The translations under genes and the position numbers were made by a program. From Enoplolaimus lenunculus (lineage: Eukaryota > Nematoda > Enoplea > Enoplida > Thoracostomopsidae): DNA of 64,000 bases. Location of the stretch: the NCBI GenBank assembly GCA_030248215.1, contig JASANG010003110.1, forward strand, positions 69,501-133,500, given 5' to 3'. The notes under the pieces were generated by a model. It saw only the letters and a program-made list of their open reading frames with translations. It was not told the origin of the DNA and ran no database searches. Of this stretch, positions 34,771-46,790 are shown one piece after another (within the stretch, counting starts at the first letter, position 1; each line of letters opens with the position of its first letter).

Positions 34771-35204
34771 CGCCGCCTAAATGATCAGGCGATAATTGGC
34801 AACCGATTTTTCACAATCCGCCGCATGCATTTCAAACTCCATTTCCCTGGACACAAATTATTGCCGCAATCAATCAAACGGTTTTCTATTGTAATTTTTG
34901 TATTTCCTTCCTATTTTTTATTCAATTATTTTTCAACGGAACCCAAAACAATAAATATGACCGGTTAACGAGAAAGACATTTCATTTCCGGTATTTTATT
35001 GAAAATACACATTCTACTTTTGGAATACTGCGATTATATTTTTTGATGACCGTTTCGTTGGGTTCACAAATGTGGTTCATAGATGTTTTTTACTGCAGAT
35101 TGTAGATCGATGGGAAGTTGCCAAAGTTGCGGTTCGTTTCATGAGATTGGTTTTGCGCTGAAACCTTAAAGTTATGTTTACAATTAGGCGTTGGCTTTTG
35201 GTTT

Positions 35205-35335
35205 AGGCTTTGGCACACACACATATATTTATATATATACATATATATTTATATTTATATATATGATTTTATATATGTATATATTTATATATATATATTT
35301 ATATATATACATATATATTTATATATATCCGTTAG
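35205..35335. repeat. TATA-type microsatellite
   Basis: Tracts of atatatatttatatatatac with small interruptions. Confidence 0.9.
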
Positions 35336-37203
35336 CGACCTATTCAAAATGGATGAAAGCCTAAATTGGTATATACATAGTTTCGTCACATATTAATATG
35401 TGTGTCATAATTTCTATTAATATTTAAGTCTTTAGCTGTTCTCGAATAAATTATTGAACGGTTTTAGTTGGTTCTCGCGGTACGTAAAATGACTAAGAAT
35501 AACTAAAAACTTGTTAATTTCAACGAAAACCAGGAAATTGCAGGGTGCAAAACGTCATTCATATATTATATATGAAGCTGTTGTTACATTGTATGCAGAT
35601 GCCTATCGAAGGATGAGCTGGCTGAATTGCAGACGTATCTAAGGATCAGAGTTTTGGATCAATCGTTGCGCTACGATTTACGTTTTGTAATGCAGCTTAC
35701 AATGGCTGGATTTCTGAAATCTTACTTAATTATTACCTGTTAATGACCCTAGGCCAGGGTGCCTTTGGATCCGTAAATGTCTAATCGAAGACCTACTTTT
35801 CGGTTTTTTCTATATTCAATTTTGCAGTTTTCTTCTTGTTATTATTGTTAATTTTATTATCATTTGTATTATTATTATTACTATTATTATTATTGTCTTT
35901 GTGACATATATTTTCAACAAAGTACTCTGATCAAAAAAATAAATATAATTACACAATGACAGGAGTACTCGGATATAGATTTTAACTATAATTACCGGTT
36001 GAAATTTAAAACTTGAATTCACTCCCGGAAATACTTGTCATTTACCCTTTTAAGAATTTAATTTTAATTAAAAAAATCATCAGTAGAGAAGTATACGTTT
36101 CGTAGCGAGTTTTGTTATTGGTATAATTAATGAAATACAACACGAGTACTGCGAACTGACTGGTTAATATATTTTGGCCTAAAATATTCGACGTAGGGCA
36201 CACGGAAGGACGTGCTAGGAGATTAGAAATATTTCAATACAGGATTTCTCGTGTTACTCACAGGAAAACTGTTTGCAAATCTTTGAACACAAATCATTAA
36301 GTGAGCTGGCTCCTAAGGGTGGGTGCTCGTCTTAGGAATGAGGGCCTTCAAATGGGGGCATCAGGGGTGGCCACTCTGACCTTAATAATTCCTTACTCTG
36401 TCCTTTGCATAATTGCATGAAACTATTAATTAGTAATTATCCAGTAATTCGTATATTTATAAACCGTAGATAAACAGTACCATAGATATTATAGTGATTT
36501 AAAGAATTACGACTAAAATTGTAAACATTTGACATTGCAAAATTAAAATATTGAATTTCACTCAACGACAAACACACCATCCAATGACCCTCGATGATAC
36601 GCGAGTAAACCTCAGTTCAGCTGAACTCGTGTCTGAATTCAAAGGTACGGTGAACTTAAATTGAAAAGTTTGCTTGCTTAGCAACTGAAAGTCTTCTAAA
36701 GATATATTAAAATCGCGGTCATAACCAATTTTTTCAGTTGAGTTGAACGTCGAAGCGTTCGAAGTGGCTTGGGTGGGGCGACAAACCCATAGTGCATGTG
36801 GTTGTTCAGTTCAAAATAACTCTCGTTTGTGTCACGTTTAATAATCGTTTCAAACGTTGGGGCTCACATACTGGTAGCGTTGCCTGTACCTCGTGGGACC
36901 CCCCCCTGGTTCAAAGGACTCCAAAATAATCGCTCCCGTCTATTATTCTGTCAACCTTTATTACGACTGCGCTCTGGTTACTTGCTGTCACACTTGGCGT
37001 GATTAAGTTTTCATTTGCAATAATTAGGTGAACTTTTTTAATATATCTGGTTCAAAATTGCTATTATTTTTTTGCAAGCATACGCACGCAAATGCGCTAC
37101 CAAATTTATCACACCGGTCGCTTGTTGACCTGATTTTGTCGATAATTCAAATTATTTTAACCTAAATCCTGTGCGGTCTATAGTTTTTTTCGTTAGGTTG
37201 ATC

Positions 37204-37683
37204 GGCTCATGTATAGAACATGGCCGGAACGTTTTTCGGCGTGGCTGTATTAATAGAATCAGTTTAAGCTTAAGACTAACTTTTTTTGCTAAGGCTTAGG
37301 CTCAGGCTTAGGAATAGGCTCATCCTTACACGTGGGCTTTGGCTTAGGCTTAGGCTAAAACCCGATTCACACGTACAAGTTTTTGGCTGTGATAAACTTG
37401 CAGCTGCAAATTGCACACAAAACTTGCATTTTTTCATCAGCCAATGAGAAAGCTGCTGCAGTAAATTCATTGAACTTGAATAGTTTGTCACACATGCGAA
37501 CTAAATTCCTAGCTTTAATTTTTATTGAATTATTTGCAGCCGCTAGTTTTTCGAACGGGATTCTGGACAAAACTTGCAAGTGCAATTTGCAGCTGCAAGT
37601 TCTCGCAGCAAAAACTTGCACGTGTGAATAGGGCTTTAGTAATATGTTTATACTACTGTTCTAGCCCTGTTCTATACATTACC
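37204..37683 (+). mobile_element. TG-MITE split by an inserted family C element
   Basis: Left part 37204-37355 starts ggctcatgtatagaacatgg and includes TTAGGC hexamers. Right part 37639-37683 holds atatgtttatactactgtt and ends tctatacattacc. Between them lies a complete family C element (37356-37638), so family C moved after this TG-MITE inserted. Confidence 0.8.
37356..37638. mobile_element. Family C MITE nested in a TG-MITE
   Basis: The 31-bp inverted ends begin taaaacccgattcacacgta and, reading inward from the right, taaagccctattcacacgtg; both continue with caagtttttg. TA at each edge fits a TA target duplication. Related copies are 17838-17985 and 42215-42446. The interior is rich in cttgcagctgcaa palindromes. 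Confidence 0.8.
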
Positions 37684-38464
37684 AGTAGAAAGTTTAAAAA
37701 TGCTAGGGAGAATATGTTATTTTCATATTATTTTGAGAGGATTTCAAAAATAACAATTTTTCTGCCGTATGAAATATATTTCAAAACTTGGCTAAGACAA
37801 CGCAGACCTTTTTTAATATGCTGCAAATGTATTGGATAACGATTTGATGACAATATTTAAATATCGTTTAACTCTTAAACTCACCGATTGGAGCAAGCTT
37901 ATTTATACCAGAGTTCGTTCATTCTACGGTGAATACGACGAGATGGGATACGGGAGATTTATCAAATTCGAACCAATACTGTAAACACTCGTCGAATGCG
38001 CTTTTACAGGCTGTAGAATAACCTGAACAGGTCAACCGATTTTGTCGCTCGCAACGTTCGCTAGCGAAAAAATGTTTTAGGCCCATCCCCTCGCGAAATA
38101 AAATTCGGGTATCGCACCTGTGCTCACGCCAACCCCCCTTGCTTTGGATGGTGCGTTGTTATCTTAGCGGACACATATTGCAAGCTTTAATTGATCTATT
38201 TTAATGGTTGACTTAAGTTTATTTTGAAAACGTTAACTTTTAGAACAAACCAGAATACCTTCTGGTTTTGTGTTTGGTTTCTGACAGCGGAGTTTTTTTA
38301 CGTAAGACTGAAAGATTAATTTGTTCAGACTGCTTTGCCTAAAATTAGGTTTGTCTTACAAAATGGCTAATTCTGATAGTTTTAGAATACTGGACTATTT
38401 TTTAACTGGTTGAAGCAGAGATTGAATTAAGGACCATGGAAACTAGGACCACAGTCTCAAGCGG

Positions 38465-38654
38465 GTACTAACCAGTTAGTGATAGGTTTTCAAACTCACA
38501 AACTACTGCAGTTGCAGATTATCAGATTTGTTCAACAAGGATCGGAGAGACAAATCTCGAAATGTGGGTTGCGTTTTGAAACAAAGCATTCGTTGATTCA
38601 ATAATTGCAACATCAATTACTGGTGGTAGATGCTACACACATTTGAGAATACGG
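38465..38654. mobile_element. Family F element, left end decayed
   Basis: The right end gatgctacacacatttgaga and interior gtgataggttttcaaactca match 18891-19082. Confidence 0.55.
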
Positions 38655-39280
38655 GCACAGTTCTAGCTTGCAGGTATTAATGTATACCCGGTGCATTAAG
38701 TACAAGCCCTTAGCCAGCTTCCTTACTAATCGAGCTACAAATTTTTCAGGATCGGCATACAAACAGTTTTCGATGACTTAATACAAACAACATTAAAAAA
38801 TTTCCTTAGAGGGGCGCACAACTTTTTCAAGGGGACGGAGCGCTCCCACTGCCCCCTCTGGCCACCCCGTATTCCCAATCGTACCAACCCCTCTTGAGCT
38901 CAAATTCAAAATCTAAACCCAATTATTTATTTAACCCCAGTTGAACTCAAATTAGCCATTCACTTTGCAAGTTTAAGCTTACTTATCACTCGTTTACCTA
39001 AACCTACATTCTGACAGCAGATCAACCTGAACCAGTTGGTAACATTCAGCATAAGCTGGTTAATTGGCCTACAAATACAAGCGTGAAATATATTAATCGG
39101 TTTGGAGCCAGGGACATTTTAGATTGGCAGGGGAGGGCAACGAAAACATGATTGAAATTTTGGATGTTATGATTGCCAACTGGTACCGATGAAAGATGAC
39201 AGTTGCTTTGGCCGACAACAATGAATCCGCATTGGGAAGACCGGCGTATTGGCTCTTTCGTTGGTATGGCCCTGCGTCAT

Positions 39281-39422
39281 TGTTATTATTATTATTATTT
39301 TATTATTATTATTATTATTGTTGTTGTTGTTGTTGTTCTTGTTGTTGTTGTTTTTTTGTTGTTGTTCTTGTGTTGTTGTTGTTGTTGTTGTTTTTGTTGT
39401 TGTTTTTTTGTTGTTGTTCTTC

Positions 39423-39454
<32 letters not shown>

Positions 39455-39486
39455 GGTGTTTTTGTTGTTGTTTTTTGTTGTTGTTC

Positions 39487-39518
<32 letters not shown>

Positions 39519-39615
39519 GGTGGTGTTTTTGTTGTTGTTGTTGTTGTTGTTCTTGTTGTTGTTGTTGTTGTTGTTGTTGTTGCTGTTATTGTTGTTATTG
39601 TTGTTGTTGTTGATT
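39281..39615. repeat. GTT/ATT microsatellite with GGT blocks
   Basis: About 330 bp of ttgttgttg with two embedded gtggtggtgg blocks. Four overlapping long open frames (Leu/Cys/Val/Phe on +, Asn/Gln on -) are pure repeat and not genes. Confidence 0.92.
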
Positions 39616-40032
39616 GTTGACAAAAATAAATTAATTGGATAACAAGTTAGACAACTTGTTCTCTCGCGTTGGTAGGACATTTTATTGGCGTTTCATTGTT
39701 TTGTTTTTATTCCGAAATAATAATAATAAACATTGTTCTATCAGGAAATATGGATATTTTATGAATTTGTTTATTTAGGTTTTTAGTGTTTGAGTTCAGT
39801 AACGGTAGAGCTATACTTTTGATGATGTCCAGCGACGTTTGTGTACTTCACATTTTGAGAAATTGCTGCTAATAAGCGAACGTGTACCAGGGTGATATCG
39901 AGTGGATATTTAGCCGAAACTCCTGGCGGCAGCGCTAAATTAGGCTGTGTTTCAAGCTACATACACATGTCATATTTGCTAACTATGTTCAGTCACCAGG
40001 TTGAAGTTATATACACCCCAAAATGAAATTAT

Positions 40033-40289
40033 GCATTCAGTCTAAGTTGCAATGAGTTGATTAATCAATTCTGCTAGCGACTTGGTTATTTCTGAATTAA
40101 TATCTGTAAACATTAACTCACTCTGAGTTGAGTTGATTCTTATTCGGAGTTGATTTGACTGTGGGTGAGTTGAGTAATTAACTCAGAATGAATTAAATCA
40201 ACTCATAATTCTTAGTTATGACAGTCCTAACTCAGACTCAGTGATTTAACTCATTCTGAGTCAAAATCAACTCACTGAAATTTACAGTG
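40033..40289. mobile_element. Family H MITE
   Basis: Ends gcattcagtctaagttgcaa (decayed) and ctcactgaaatttacagtg; interior tgagttgagttgattc-type words as at 27473-27726. Confidence 0.7.
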
Positions 40290-40914
40290 TTTGTGGTGAA
40301 TTCACGTGTGCTTTATTTAGCCAATTTTTATTTTAAACGTTTAAAAATTCAGTGTAATTGTGTTAATTGCACCTGCTATAACAGTTAATTAATGAAATTG
40401 TACAAACTTGTGCCAGTATTCTCAAATGTGTGTAGCACCTATCGGTTAATATTATGATCGGGTAAGCTAAAATGGTAAAAATGGTGGAAAACCGTTGCGT
40501 TCAGTGAAAATAGAAAACATTTTGCAAGAAATCATTTTGTACTTCATTACTTTTGCTTGAATAATTTCAAAAGAGTTTTCAAAAAAACCTTTTAAGATAT
40601 ACAGTTTTTATTTTGTATTTAAGTTTTCAAATCTGTGTTTTTTTGGCAACAGTAGCAGATACAACGTAGTGCTAAATTTAGAGTTTTGGCTGGTATTTTT
40701 TGGCTGAGTTGCAGGAACATGACTTAACCCGATTCGGACCTAAGTAGCGATTTATTAAACATAGCTGTAGCTTTGACGGTAAGGTAAGATTTTCAAGCTT
40801 GTTTTACCCGTGCCAGTATATGACACTAGCTGAAAAATACTCGTAATCACGTTTCGAGTGTGGTGTGTAAACATTTTGGCTCAAGTAGATTTCATAGGTA
40901 ACATGGCCCATGTA

Positions 40915-41113
40915 TAGAACAAGGCCGGAACAGTTATATAAGCATATTGCTTAGCCTAAGCCTATGCTTAAGTCTAAGCCTAAGCGTATAGATGAGCCTA
41001 TTCGTAAGCCTAAGCCTAAGCCTAAGCCTAAACAAAAAAATTAGTCTAAAGCTTAAACTGACTCTATTATAGACCCTCCGGAAAACGATCCGGCCCTGTT
41101 CTATACATGTGCC
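40915..41113 (-). mobile_element. TG-MITE copy with perfect 8-bp target duplication
   Basis: It starts ggcccatgtatagaacaagg, ends ttctatacatgtgcc, and has exact GGTAACAT on both sides (40907-40914 and 41114-41121). GCCTAA core, so TTAGGC reads on the minus strand. 199 bp. Very similar to the inverted copy at 23011-23221, including its internal block order. Confidence 0.9.
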
Positions 41114-41172
41114 GGTAACATATACAAGGTCAATTACTTGAGATTTACATTAAACAATACCAATTGTACAGC

Positions 41173-41380
41173 GTGTATCACGATAATTCGACGCTCGACA
41201 ACTCGTCGACTGACAACTTGTAATCCGAAATCTTGTCGACTCAACAATTTGTTAGCCGTCACTATGCTTTGGTTTGGGCTTTAAATTTAGGATTATATAT
41301 ATTCTTAGGATTGTGGTTCAGCTTTGACACAGGACACTGTTGTATGGCAAGTTGTCGGGCGACGAATTGTAGCACATATT
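41173..41380. mobile_element. Family J element
   Basis: Ends contain cgacaactcgtcgactgaca and, inverted, ggcaagttgtcgggcgacga; same layout as 8647-8853. Confidence 0.6.
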
Positions 41381-41845
41381 GCACAGTATAAAAGCGATAA
41401 TCTCTAACAGTTGCGGTATACTTATCGTACGGTGCCATTTTAATAACTTTACTTGAAACAGGGGTACGACGCAAAAACAACCCCGCGGTATACAATGTCT
41501 TATGAATATATCGTTAAAATTGTTGGAGGGATGATTAACCAGGATATACAATAAACCCCACCGTTTCTTCAAGGTCTAAACATTTTTTTCATTTCTACGC
41601 TGTTCCTATAAGATTTCAACGAACGGTTATTAATTCTTCAGAAAGAAAATTCTGGTTAAACTCCCGAAACCTAAACCAAACGGTGCCAACTTCTCGGTAT
41701 TTTCCATTGTGTTTAGTGCAATTTAGAATATTAACCAGTTTCAATTAGTTTAATTTGATTCGCTAAACCCTTTTCTACAGCGGCTGTGTGATTATTCTGT
41801 GAAAATCTTATCTTTCGAGTAGCGTAAAGATGTTTTATTCAGTTC

Positions 41846-41986
41846 GACGCGTGTAAAAATCAGCGGCGGAACGTTTTTCTACGGGACTGCAATAGAGCAA
41901 GCGTAACATTTAGACTATTTATTGTTTAGGCTTAGGCTTATGAATATACTTTTAGTATTGTAACGGTCGTGTTCTATACATCGGCG
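41846..41986 (+). mobile_element. TG-MITE copy, diverged
   Basis: Starts gacgcgtgtaaaaatcagcg, ends tctatacatcggcg; flanks TTCAGTTC and TTAAGTTG (6/8). Only two TTAGGC units remain. Confidence 0.7.
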
Positions 41987-42214
41987 TTAAGTTGAAGACA
42001 AACTTTCGTGTTTTGTGTACAAAATAGGTTTCATGCTTCAACCGTTGGTTGAATGGTTATAAACTGCGAAACTCAGTTCTAAGATTCACTTTAAGTTTAA
42101 GATTCAAATTGAAATTAAGAAAATTTAGAAATAAACTTGAAATAAAAATCGAACATAAGGTTGAATTTAATTTGTTCTGTTATGAATTTTTAGCTTTTTT
42201 GCGAAAATACGCTA

Positions 42215-42446
42215 AAGCCACATTCACACGTGCAAGAACATACCGATTGACCAATCAAACTGCAGGTGCAAAAAATTCAAGCGATTTGCAACTGCGTTCA
42301 CAGGTGCGAATTAAATTCAATAGCATGAATTCCAGTGAATAATAAGCAGCTGCAAGACCTGCAAAGCTGCTTTATAACCAAACGTGCACATGCAAGTTGC
42401 ACGTGCAAGTTTTTACTTCAGAAATCTGCCCGTTTGAATAAGGCTT
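42215..42446. mobile_element. Family C MITE, diverged copy
   Basis: The left end ctaaagccacattcacacgt and right end cccgtttgaataaggctt match the 37356-37638 termini; the interior has gcacgtgcaagtttttact. Confidence 0.6.
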
Positions 42447-42902
42447 CAACTGCAATATCTCGTAACCAAAACGTACGTTTACTAGACTACTGTTGCAGTT
42501 AAAATTCAAATTGAATTTACAAAAAGTTACGGTAACTTTGCTTAAATCTTATTTCAACCATTGCTGAATTGAACATATTTAAAGATTCCGAAAAATCAGT
42601 CTAAATCTCCTGACTCAGATCAAATTTGACGTCTTAGGAAATTAAATTTTAGTTTGGCTGTTGAGCTAAATTCCGTCTGGTCAGTCTTTATTTGGATGGT
42701 CAGTTTTTTGATGACCCTAAAATCATTTTTGACTGTGCTTACAGTGAAGCTTTCATGAAATCTCAACTTTGGCTCGACTTCAGATTGTAAGCATGTGAGA
42801 CATGCTAGGCCTTGTCAGATGTAATAAATGTAATGCACATTGTGTTGTATGCTTGCTGGCAGCATACGGTCGACACATTGTCGACGAAGAATGCAGCTAA
42901 AG

Positions 42903-42975
42903 AGGCGGGCTGCGTGGCGCAGTGCTCGAATACTCGCAGAAGGATCCGTAAACTGAGAGTTCGATGCCGGCTCTG
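42903..42975 (+). repeat. tRNA-derived fragment
   Basis: A-box-like TGGCGCAGTGCTCGAAT and B-box-like GAGAGTTCGATGCC are 40-45 bp apart. No paired acceptor stem is seen; likely a SINE head or tRNA relic. Confidence 0.35.
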
Positions 42976-43284
42976 AACGACCGCTTTTCCAGCTGCTTGG
43001 TAGAAAGGTCTGATGTCCCTCAGTTCCAACCTTGACTGACACAAATCACATTATGGGAAACGTCCGGAAAGCTTGTGTAATTGCAGTAAATTTAATTACA
43101 AACTTGTAAGCAATAATTACTTTTACTGTGTTCACAGAATTCCGGCTGTAAAGTTTACATTAATTTGATCTCAGGTGGTTGGGTCATAAAATAGACAAAA
43201 TAATTACGAGGTCGGTTTGTCTGGTTTGAATTAAAGTTTTCTAAATAATCATTTGATTTGGCCGAGAAATTTTCAACCTACGTC

Positions 43285-43505
43285 GGTATCCTCAAATGTG
43301 TGTAGCTTGTAGTTCCATAACCAGTTGGTAATAGGTCGTGCAACTTTCGAAACAGTGAATGTAGAACCTCAAAATTCGGCAAATTTTTCGCATTTGAGCT
43401 GATCTACTACTGTATTAATTTTTAGTTCAGCAACTGTGACAGTTAATGAGTTTGAATATGCATTGGTAACTGATGATAGTTGCTATACACATTTGAGAAT
43501 ATGGG
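43285..43505. mobile_element. Family F MITE
   Basis: Inverted ends ggtatcctcaaatgtgtgta and tacacatttgagaatatggg. 221 bp. Confidence 0.7.
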
Positions 43506-43754
43506 CCCTATTTGATTTTCGTATTAAATCAACTGTATGATTATTTAAATGACACTTTGTTTCGTGATCAGGACCACTATTATACCTTAGTTTTTGATTT
43601 GTCTTCCCTCATAAGGCATGTTTTTGACACGCCACTCTATTTCCAACGATCGGTTATACGCCTATTTCTCAATGATTTTAATTATTTAATCTTTTTGCAA
43701 TTAAAACAATTATTGTTAAAATTTCTACAAAATACTTTGAATCATTATTATGCT

Positions 43755-43791
43755 GAAATTTTGTGGCATATTTTTTATGCCACAAAATTTC
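43755..43791. repeat. Perfect 16-bp-arm hairpin
   Basis: GAAATTTTGTGGCATA and its reverse complement are separated by five T. No element termini were found around it. Confidence 0.75.
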
Positions 43792-45357
43792 AAAAAATCC
43801 AAAAAGTCGCATAAAGCAGACATCGCCGTTCCCATAAATTTCTAAAGACATCAAAAATATGACACTTTTACAGAATTTGAAGTTTTCATTGCATCGTTCA
43901 TTTGTGTCAAAAAATTTTCTCGCTCGCTTTGATTTCTGCCAAAAAATCTGTCTCATTGATGTTTTATTCCTTCTCAAAATCAAATTTCAACTACGGCCAA
44001 GGTTAAGCTTTCATTAGTGCTGTTCTGTGAACCTTTCTGCCACAAGCGACCCTCGTTTAAACCCTATTGTGCATTTTCGGCCGACAACTTCCGTAACCAA
44101 TTTGCTGACAGCTTATGAGCACCGTGCATTCAATATTTCACCACGGCACTCGTAAACCGCTTATGCGGCTCTGTCTGCTTTCTTAATACGTCCAAAACGG
44201 CTGGCTTATGCGAAAGTTGTCAGCCATTTCAATCAACCTCTTAATTCTTCTTCAAGTTCTTTTAAAAACGAAATATTTAAACTTTATGCCAGTATAGAAA
44301 TACTTAGCTAACACTTATATTGAAAATAATAACAATATGGTACAGTATCCAAAGTTATATTTTACTGAGAATCGTATATATGTCGTAGCCTAAGTTGTAA
44401 ATTAGCCTATTTCGATTTGAAGCCAGACCAATTCAAATGCAACTAAATCCACGTCTTAAAATATAGCAATGAAATTACATAGCTACCTCATTATTCGTTT
44501 CGGAGTAATATTTCAGTTGAATCCGTAAAATTTTTTTTTGCAATAAAATGCATCAGGCGACTTAGCTGGCCAGTTAAGGATCCGTGGACTTGCAATAAAA
44601 CATCGCCTATATTTCGAAATGCAGAACCATTCCTTGATGCCAGAAATCTAAACAAATCGAATTTTCAGTCAAATATGACCGTTTCAGCCGGTGGTCGTTT
44701 TAGGTTTCAGCAGACAAAGCGGTTTACTATTAAACCTGCTTGCCAAATTTTGACATCTGCGTTCGCGTTACCAGAATTTGATGGAACATTACACTCATTG
44801 CATACAGTAAACGTGCGTTTAATAACTTTTGCCTCCTACCCGGTTCCCCCGTCTGAAATATTTGAATCCGCCGCTGGAAACAGCAATGGTGTAAACCTTT
44901 CTGTCTCAGGGCTGCCAGCCACGATCCCAAATTTTACAGATTTTAACTGAAAACTGACTAAATTATTGAAAAGATACGTTACGAATTGTGTTGTGCCTCA
45001 GGTTATTTTTGTTATTTGTAAACGTCTTAAGTTGATATTTTAGCGTTGTCCATTCATCAAATCTTCAAATATGGTTTCAGGCAATCGCGAAATATTTTAG
45101 TCCTAATCACGACCAAGGTATATAGGGAGAATGCTGGCTTGAAAGATTTGTATAAAGGTCACAGAACACATTTTAGCTGGTTTTATTAAATTTTTGTTCA
45201 ATGGTTTCTACTTACGTAGGCGATGTGTGTAGAAGTAATAATGGGCAATTAACACTAATTACTTGGTGGTGTTATTAATTTATTTTCGCATTAATAATTC
45301 GTTAACTTTAAGCTCGTGGTTATATCTATTGGTCGCAGTCAACAAAATATCTATATA

Positions 45358-45480
45358 ATTAAAGCTGGAATCTCCCACATACATATTTAGGGCAAGTTTC
45401 CAAGTATACTTTGTTTACAATAGTTTCATAGCACATAGACCGGGTTGTTGTAAAAATAGAAAATTTGCAAACTGATTTTT
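45358..45480 (+). repeat. Dispersed repeat K, partial
   Basis: attaaagctggaatctccca and catacatatttagggcaa match the K end at 62906. Confidence 0.5.
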
Positions 45481-45568
45481 ATGCATTCGTTAACATTTTT
45501 ACGCATTACGCAAAGAGGGACGACTAATTTGATCAATGCGTTTATTGGATACCCTTCCTGGCTATATA

Positions 45569-45967
45569 CAGGGTTGTTTCAGAAGTAACTTCCCACACTT
45601 TGTTAATCAGTATCTTCTGGAGTAATATTTCGCAATGGTTGTTTATCGCTGTTTTTAATATTTCAGGTTATTATATATATGCTTACTATAAATACGGAAA
45701 TTATGCTGAAGTCTCACGCCAGTGGAAAAATCATTTCGACTCAATACCTCCTACTCGCAAGACGATGGCTGATATTATTTCCCGATTCGAGGACACTGGT
45801 AGTGTAGCGGAACGGCTGGGGCCGGGTCGTCTAAAGTCTGCCACAGTGGGGACCAGAAAGCTGCATTAAGCGCTGCGGTACCCAAACACCCGGTATATAT
45901 GGAAATTGTAATAAATACAAAACCCAATATAATGCTTGATTGGGTAGTTACTTTTGAAACACCCGGT
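45569..45967 (+). mobile_element. Decayed mariner-like DNA transposon (about 400 bp)
   Basis: The inverted ends cagggttgtttcagaagtaa and tagttacttttgaaacaccc are flanked by TATA-rich sequence consistent with TA targeting. An open segment at 45690-45860 encodes YKYGNYAEVSRQWKNHF, then MADIISRFEDTGSVAERLG. That is the N-terminal helix-turn-helix (DUF4817-like) of mariner-type transposases, with ETGS/DTGSV-PGR wording typical of the group. The DDE catalytic core is missing, so this is an internally deleted copy. The final ~41 bp unit, ggaaattgtaataaataca and following, recurs at 45988-46028. Confidence 0.7.
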
Positions 45968-46028
45968 ATATATACCCTTAACGTTACGGAAATTGTAATA
46001 AATACAAAACCCAATATAATGCTTGATT
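45901..46028 (+). repeat. Duplicated 41-bp unit at the mariner right end
   Basis: ggaaattgtaataaataca through aatataatgcttgatt occurs at 45901-45941 and again at 45988-46028, with cccggtatatat before the first and also in the spacer. This suggests two partial right ends side by side. Confidence 0.7.
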
Positions 46029-46585
46029 CACGTTATGACGGCCAGGCGAGCGTTAAAATTCGGGCTCTTGTATCGGGCCCACAGACAATACTCGAATGTC
46101 ATATGACATTAGCTTACAAACCACCGCTCTTAAATGATCAATGTGTACAAGAGATGGTATGTCACATGATACTATAAGACATATTTTCCGTTTCTGTGAG
46201 ACGCATGAAAATCGCGACTTTACGTAAAATTAGTTCCGCGTTTCAGTTTTTATTCACATGCCTAAGGGTGTAAAACAACGTTGAAAATGTAAATTAATTT
46301 TCATTTTCGTAGAGTACATTTTTAATATTTTCGCTGGTTTAAACAAAGAAGAATGCAAACAAACAGCAACAATTTTAATGCATTAATTTCAACGTTTGCC
46401 GGAACTGAAACTCTCCCATCTGGAACTATAATGATCCGATCCGGAACTAAAACCATCTGATTATTCCGATCCGGAACTAAAACGAACCGATTTATGAATT
46501 TTTTGATTCGATCCGATCCATGCTAACTGAAATCGCAAATCGGATCGATTAAGGGCTATTCGATCCACCTTAGTAACCTTATACG

Positions 46586-46790
46586 CCCTGGCCCGCAACC
46601 AGCTCACCTTGCTTGGGGAGGCTAAAATTTTTCAGCAGTGACATACAAGGGTTTTCAAAGACTTATACAAACAAACTTATAATTTTTCTTATACAAATAA
46701 ATTTTATTTATTAGGGACGTTTACACCCCTGTTGAGAAGCGGCTACGGACAGGAGTCTGACCTGACTCAGCCAGCATTCGCTCGAGACTT
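46586..46790. repeat. Family G copy
   Basis: caaccagctcaccttgcttg, aatttttcagcagtgacata and cggctacggac match 13113-13252 and the copies downstream. Confidence 0.5.

Noticed and set aside
39196-39680. Four overlapping long open frames (Leu/Cys/Val-rich and Asn/Gln-rich)
   Set aside because: They are translations of a GTT/ATT microsatellite in different phases, with no splice context or domain.
44675-44950. 91-codon + strand frame with an upstream ttttcag
   Set aside because: Its minus strand includes cagcggcggattcaaatatt, as seen in other dispersed repeats here, and no partner exon or family was found.
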